A stretch of 64,000 nt of DNA, taken from positions 186,001 to 250,000 of the forward strand of contig PKTN01000009.1 in NCBI GenBank assembly GCA_002869185.1, read 5' to 3'. How positions within the stretch are numbered: the stretch's first letter is position 1; the number at the start of each line of letters is the position of its first letter. Under the pieces are notes generated by a model that was not told where the DNA came from, did no database searches, and saw nothing but the letters and a program-made list of their open reading frames with translations. Below, piece after piece: positions 59,685-64,000 of this stretch. The stretch is from Denitrovibrio sp. (lineage in GTDB: Bacteria > Chrysiogenota > Deferribacteres > Deferribacterales > Geovibrionaceae). The position numbers and the translations under genes were made by a program.

Positions 59685-61677
59685 TAAGCTTCAAAAGGTA
59701 TGCACAATTACCTTTTTCGTTATAATAGAGTCCATCTACTAAATTGTCGGTGATGAAGATTCCTCTTCCGTTATAGTTTTCTCTGTCTACATGACACAAG
59801 TTACCATCAAAACTATGATATTTAAATAAGCTAGCAGGAACAAACCCTGTCCCTTCATCTTGTATCGTTATGCACAAAATCCCAGTCTTGCCGTTTTTGG
59901 GCTTTTTTATGTAGTAGTCTATTTGGATATTTTGATCTCTAATTGGATAACCTATTTTTGTTTTTTCAGAGATGAAACTATCATATTCTCCATTGCTGAT
60001 AAGTAGTTGTTTGTCGTTACAGTTTAGTCCAATATTGCCATGTTCAACGGCATTCATTATGATCTCTGATAGCCCAAACTCGATAATGCCTATATCATCA
60101 GCAGGAATCATATCTTTTTCCATCTGCTCGCACAGTTTAGAAGAGATAGTCGTGATCTCTCTTGTATCGGTCTTCATAGAGTAACTACGTGTAATAAAGC
60201 CTTCTAAATTTAGTCTTTTGATAAAGAAGAAAGTAATATCATCTTCGTTTAGATTAGTTATCTTATTTATGTGAGCGAGAAAATGTTTTTTAGTTTCAGA
60301 TTTAAGCAAGTCTTCTGCAAGATGATCCATGTATAGTCCGCCTTCAGTTGTTGAAAGCTCTGTAAGTCCATCCGATAGAAGTAAAAACTTGTCTACGTTC
60401 CTTAAACTGTAAGTGTCTGTGTTGTTCTGCGCAATGCATCTCATGATTGGTAGATTATTAGGTCGCACAATTTCGATTTTATTGTGCTTACCCACAAAAT
60501 ATATTGGTGGCATTCCATAGTTGGAAATTGTAAGTGTTTCTTTTTCTGTGTCTAGTAGAGCGAAAGCAACACATAAGGCCTCTTCTTCCATAAGCCTGTC
60601 TCGTATATAGTTAAGAAACGAACTGAGAGTTCTTTTCATGTCAAAGTCATTTTTAAGTATAGACAGTTCAAGAGAATGATTAATGAATGAACTTGATTGA
60701 AGAGCAGTTACAGAAGCTGAAAGCCCCTTCCCCATAGCGTCGATGACATAGAAAAGATATCTTCCATCTTTGATATTTATGCTTCCGTAAAGGTCGCCAC
60801 TTAGAACATCAAGAGGTTTGAAGTAGGTCTCAACAGCAAACTGACCAGCAAGAGTGTTAGACAGCTCATCCTTCATGACAAGCATCTGCTTTTTAAATGC
60901 CATGTTCTGTTGCCCTGAGTGGTATCTCTCTTGGTATTGTAGTAGTTCCAGCTCTTTCTGTCTGTCCATAGCACCAGTCGATATTTTACTAAAGATGAGT
61001 ACAGCGCCAGCAAACTTGTCTTTTTCATAGTTCGCAGAGCAAGTGCTACTCATTATGATCTCTCGATCTGCGATTGTTGTAAAAGTGTAGTTTTCAACAC
61101 TGAATGGTTTTTGATCGTTGCAGTCTAAAACAAAAGGGTGCTTTTTGAATATGGCATCTAGACCTTTACGCAGTACTTCTGATCTGTATACTCCTAAAAT
61201 TCTTTCGGCAGATTTATTGATGAAACTGAGTTTTTCGTTATCATCAAAAATTATGATTCCATCAGTAGCGTTGCTTGCAAGATATCTTAGTCTCCGGAGA
61301 GATTTAAGTAGTATGTTTGATTTCGTAGTATTTAAAAGGACAGTATCTATAAAGCTACCAATGCAGGCTTCTAAACCGTTAGATGGAAAGAAAGTTGTTA
61401 TACCTAAAGACAATAGATTATTTATGGCATTGAAGTTCTGTTCATCAACAACAACAGCTACAAGTATGTTTAAGTCTAAGATAGACCTGATAATATAGTC
61501 GTCAGATAGTTCTGCTGAGATTATAACAGCGTCAACGTCTTTAGATTCTAATACTCCCAATAGGTCATCCTTGTCTTTAGATGACTGAGTCTTAAGGCTT
61601 GGGAAATTTATCATATTCGTTAGTTGGTTATCAATCTCTTCATTGCAGAATATTTGTATATGCTTGTAGTGGCTCAT
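59674..61677 (-). CDS. SpoIIE/RsbU-type PP2C phosphatase with receiver-like, PAS and HATPase domains
   Basis: 667 aa. N-terminal receiver-like domain without clear phospho-aspartate (1-125), PAS (about 130-240: ATDGIIIFDDNEKLSFINKSAERILG in outline), SpoIIE phosphatase (about 290-490: KPLDVLSGDLYGSI, VIDAMGKGLSASVTALQ, LLLSDGLTE) and C-terminal RsbW-like ATPase (about 520-667: GLSEIIMNAVEHGN, DEGTGF, GRGIFIT). Both kinase and phosphatase modules of a partner-switching system in one chain; anti-sigma-antagonist partners are not in the window. Confidence 0.88.
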   Translation of the reverse strand: MSHYKHIQIFCNEEIDNQLTNMINFPSLKTQSSKDKDDLLGVLESKDVDAVIISAELSDDYIIRSILDLNILVAVVVDEQNFNAINNLLSLGITTFFPSNGLEACIGSFIDTVLLNTTKSNILLKSLRRLRYLASNATDGIIIFDDNEKLSFINKSAERILGVYRSEVLRKGLDAIFKKHPFVLDCNDQKPFSVENYTFTTIADREIIMSSTCSANYEKDKFAGAVLIFSKISTGAMDRQKELELLQYQERYHSGQQNMAFKKQMLVMKDELSNTLAGQFAVETYFKPLDVLSGDLYGSINIKDGRYLFYVIDAMGKGLSASVTALQSSSFINHSLELSILKNDFDMKRTLSSFLNYIRDRLMEEEALCVAFALLDTEKETLTISNYGMPPIYFVGKHNKIEIVRPNNLPIMRCIAQNNTDTYSLRNVDKFLLLSDGLTELSTTEGGLYMDHLAEDLLKSETKKHFLAHINKITNLNEDDITFFFIKRLNLEGFITRSYSMKTDTREITTISSKLCEQMEKDMIPADDIGIIEFGLSEIIMNAVEHGNIGLNCNDKQLLISNGEYDSFISEKTKIGYPIRDQNIQIDYYIKKPKNGKTGILCITIQDEGTGFVPASLFKYHSFDGNLCHVDRENYNGRGIFITDNLVDGLYYNEKGNCAYLLKLINP

Positions 61678-61721
61678 TATGAATTGATGTTAATACAAAA
61701 AAGCACACTTCACAAGTCGTA

Positions 61722-62414
61722 TCACTTCTTTAGTGCGAAATCGATAGCCGCCATAGCATGACAATATGTCGTGTCAAAGAGTGGCATAGGTGCGTCATTG
61801 TCTTTAAGTATCATACCTAGCTCTGTACATCCTAGGATCGCACACTCAACACCTTGGTCAGCCATCGTGTCTAATATCTGAAGCATCATGTCACGGGAGT
61901 CTTCGTTGATAATGCCTTTGACAAGCTCATCAAAGACTACTTTATGTATGAAATCTCTATCGTGTTTTTCAGGAACAACGATATCTATTCCGTTTTTAGT
62001 GAAGATGTCTTTCATGAAATCTTGTTCCATAGTGAAGCTAGTTCCGAGTAAAACTGCCTTTTTGAAGCCTTTCTTATTTATTGCATCTGCAGTTGCGTCA
62101 CCTATGTGTATAAAAGGTATGGATACAGCACCTTTTATTGCATCAGCATTAATATGGAGAGTGTTTGTACATAGAAGGATACAGTTAGCTCCAGCACTCA
62201 TAAGCCTAGCAGCGGCAGGAGTGAGAACTTTTGCTGTGAGATCCCAGCGTTCACGTGAGAAATGTTTTGCGACATCCTCAAAGTTGATAGAGTTCATTAC
62301 GATCTTTGCAGAGTTGAGACGCCCAAGACGCTTATTCATCTCTTGATTGATTATTCTGTAGTACTCTGCTGTGGATTCCCAGCTCATCCCGCCAATAAGA
62401 CCAATCGTTTTCAT
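61722..62414 (-). CDS. Aspartate/glutamate racemase family protein
   Basis: 230 aa. GLIGGMSWESTAEYYRIIN at the start and the two catalytic cysteines in LLCTNTLH and LGCTELGM, typical of aspartate racemase RacD/YgeA-like enzymes. ATG 62414 lies 7 bp after the stop of the alkyltransferase-like gene, so both share a transcript with thiH. Confidence 0.88.
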   Translation of the reverse strand: MKTIGLIGGMSWESTAEYYRIINQEMNKRLGRLNSAKIVMNSINFEDVAKHFSRERWDLTAKVLTPAAARLMSAGANCILLCTNTLHINADAIKGAVSIPFIHIGDATADAINKKGFKKAVLLGTSFTMEQDFMKDIFTKNGIDIVVPEKHDRDFIHKVVFDELVKGIINEDSRDMMLQILDTMADQGVECAILGCTELGMILKDNDAPMPLFDTTYCHAMAAIDFALKK

Positions 62415-62421
62415 ATATCAC

Positions 62422-62733
62422 CTAGTTTTGTTCGAAATCAAATACGCCTTCTGAGTGAAGTAGTGTCACTCTTGGATCCTCTTTCATACAGCTTCGTCCG
62501 CTTATTTTTCTGCCAGCTCTTACAACCCTATGTGCAGGTATTATTATTGAAAACCTGTTTGCTGTCATTGCGGCTCCGACAGCTCTAGCAGCTCCAGGTC
62601 TTCCGATTAGTTCGGCTAAAGCACCATAACTTATCAAGGTTCCGCATGGTATAAGGGCGAGTGTCTTGTATAGTTTTAACTGAAATGGAGTCGTCCAGCT
62701 CAGGTCTAGATCGTCTAATGCTTCGATAAGCAT
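62422..62733 (-). CDS. Alkyltransferase-like (ATL) protein with PAHR motif; start uncertain
   Basis: DNA-binding domain of the MGMT/Ogt family: TPFQLKLYKTLALIPCGTLISYGALAELIGRPGAARAVGAAMTANRF, then IIIPAHRVVRAG. The alkyl-accepting cysteine of PCHRV is alanine here, so it can bind O6-alkylguanine but not repair it directly, like ATL proteins that flag lesions for nucleotide-excision repair. From ATG 62733 it has 103 aa, a normal ATL size. However, coding-like sequence resembling the MGMT N-terminal domain (GLDLYVNFYDHIIFEITV) continues in frame up to the thiH stop at 62911 with no ATG, GTG or TTG. Either it starts internally, uses a rare codon, or has lost its start. Confidence 0.7.
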   Translation of the reverse strand: MLIEALDDLDLSWTTPFQLKLYKTLALIPCGTLISYGALAELIGRPGAARAVGAAMTANRFSIIIPAHRVVRAGRKISGRSCMKEDPRVTLLHSEGVFDFEQN

Positions 62734-62910
62734 AGGTTGTTTCGTATGGTCTTTTAAGTAGTTTCCGATGTATTCAAAATTCTCTGGTAGCTTGTAGAAA
62801 GTTTCAACGTCTGGTTTGTGGACAGTAATTTCAAATATAATGTGGTCATAGAAATTAACATATAAGTCTAGCCCTGATATATTCTTTATGTGTGCCCACT
62901 CTTCAATCGA

Positions 62911-64000
62911 CTATGCTCCTAATAGAAATGATCTGTCCCAGTCTTTCATAACTGGGTCATACCCTTTAGAACGTAGCATATCACAAAATTCCTGAACACT
63001 TCTTTTATCTTCGATCTCAAATTGTTTACCGTCGTGCTCCTGACTATAGCCACCAGGCTCTGTTTTAGATCCAGCACTCATCTGTGTAACACCAAGAGGT
63101 AAAAGGCTGTCACGCATTTGTGCAGGCTCCCTAGTAGATATTGCAAGACCTATATCATGTTGAAAAAGTCTGTGAGCCAGCATGGACTGTACAAGGTTTG
63201 TATCAGAAATTAGTTCGTATGGAGTAAAGTTTCCTTCAGCCTTACGAATTCGTGGAAAAGAGAGTGAGACCTGCGATTTCCAGTAGTTCTTTATGAGGTA
63301 TTCCGCGTGGAGTCCTGTTAGAAATTGTTCTGTACGGAACTCTTCAAGTCCCATAAGTGGGGCTATCCCGAGAAAGCGAAATCCTGCCTGAGCTCCACGT
63401 TCAGCAGAACCTAGTCTCCATTCAAAGTCTCGTTTTTTTCCAGCTGGGTGCACTTCTGCATATTTGTCTCTATTATATGTTTCTTGATAGACTGTAAGTC
63501 CATCGACACCATTTTGATACATGATAGAGTAATCTTCCACTGACATAGGGAACACCTCTATAGCTATGGAAGAGTATTTGTTCGACATAAGCTTAAGTGC
63601 ATTTACTAGATAGTCTATGCCGACTTGTTTAGGAGATTCTCCAGTTACAAGAAGTAGATGCTGAATACCAAGACTAGCTATATGGTCGACCTCTTGTTTG
63701 ATCTCATCGTCAGATAATGTGACTCTTGGGATAGTATTGTGAGTGTTAAATCCACAATAAACACAAGAGTTTGTGCATTCGTTAGAAAGATATAGCGGTG
63801 CATATATCTTTATAGTATTACCGAATCTTTGCTTTGTTATACGGTGAGCTTCAGCAGCCATAGGCTCGATAAAATTTTCAGCGGCTGGCGAGAGGAGAGC
63901 AGCAAAGTGATCTTCATCTATCTTTGATGCGGATAACGCAAGCTCAACGTCCCTCTCTGAACGAGAATGTATAAATTTCTTAAGATCATTGAAATCGTAG
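62911..64000 (-). CDS. thiH: 2-iminoacetate synthase ThiH (5' partial)
   Basis: Radical SAM tyrosine lyase of thiazole synthesis for thiamine. The frame continues to the right window edge, so the first few codons are outside; visible N-terminal part DVELALSASKIDEDHFAALLSPAAE matches E. coli ThiH. Cluster motif CTNSCVYCGF (C-x3-C-x2-C), then the TIM barrel and C-terminal MKDWDRSFLLGA. A start at 63861 would cut off the N-terminal domain. Neighbours downstream on the same strand: ATL and racemase genes, with other thi genes presumably upstream. Confidence 0.92.
   Translation of the reverse strand, partial: YDFNDLKKFIHSRSERDVELALSASKIDEDHFAALLSPAAENFIEPMAAEAHRITKQRFGNTIKIYAPLYLSNECTNSCVYCGFNTHNTIPRVTLSDDEIKQEVDHIASLGIQHLLLVTGESPKQVGIDYLVNALKLMSNKYSSIAIEVFPMSVEDYSIMYQNGVDGLTVYQETYNRDKYAEVHPAGKKRDFEWRLGSAERGAQAGFRFLGIAPLMGLEEFRTEQFLTGLHAEYLIKNYWKSQVSLSFPRIRKAEGNFTPYELISDTNLVQSMLAHRLFQHDIGLAISTREPAQMRDSLLPLGVTQMSAGSKTEPGGYSQEHDGKQFEIEDKRSVQEFCDMLRSKGYDPVMKDWDRSFLLGA

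Overview
This window comes from an AT-rich Gram-negative-type anaerobe or microaerophile. Phylum Deferribacterota, or a similar lineage, is my best guess and is not proven. The pointers are the carboxyspermidine route to spermidine, a long UbiD-type decarboxylase, selenocysteine genes (selD with an in-frame UGA and an ArsC-family selenoprotein), a CowN nitrogenase-protection protein, a Fur-controlled DUF2325/DUF2023 pair, and histidine kinases of the AHQWRQPLN type.

Layout. 1-7574 is a type I restriction-modification operon: hsdM (5' cut by the window), hepT, an MNT nucleotidyltransferase fused in frame to hsdS, a protein with a RHIM-like amyloid motif, a small zinc-ribbon protein, hsdR broken by one in-frame TAA, and a broken PD-(D/E)XK nuclease. 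7586-10396 holds a repressor, an excisionase-like gene and a tyrosine integrase with three 12-bp operators, then an HD-domain protein and a small membrane protein. 10414-22581 is rich in toxin-antitoxin-type genes: three hipBA pairs, two fic genes (one broken), an XRE regulator and its truncated copy, repeated operators and an 85-bp repeat found twice. 22976-32358 is mostly chromosomal-type housekeeping and stress functions (CHK-like kinase, TrmO, MsrPQ, CowN, MarR-ProVWX, BioB-like radical SAM enzyme, GloA). 32445-37116 carries a flagellin-like protein, a PhoX/DUF839 lipoprotein and a diheme cytochrome. 37329-42352 holds the Fur-regulated pair, NeuD/NeuB, YigZ and TANGO2-like genes, and a deletion scar that joins a flavodoxin-ferredoxin gene to a convergent selenoprotein gene. 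42413-47587 is a complete polyamine operon. 47970-64000 has signal transduction (histidine kinase, HD-GYP-hemerythrin, receiver, SpoIIE-type phosphatase), broken mntP, UbiD, selD, an aminotransferase, a ferritin-like protein, tRNA-Asn, a crotonase, a racemase, an alkyltransferase-like protein and thiH (cut by the right edge).

Two themes stand out. First, the type I R-M operon has a HepT/MNT toxin-antitoxin pair built into it, with the antitoxin domain fused to the DNA-specificity subunit and a RHIM-like protein next door. This could be an addiction or anti-phage guard. Second, at least five genes (hsdR, the nuclease, fic2, mntP, selD) are each interrupted by a single in-frame TAA or TAG with the reading frame otherwise intact, and further genes are truncated by deletion. 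Either the genome is in early decay or the assembly carries substitution errors; raw reads would decide.
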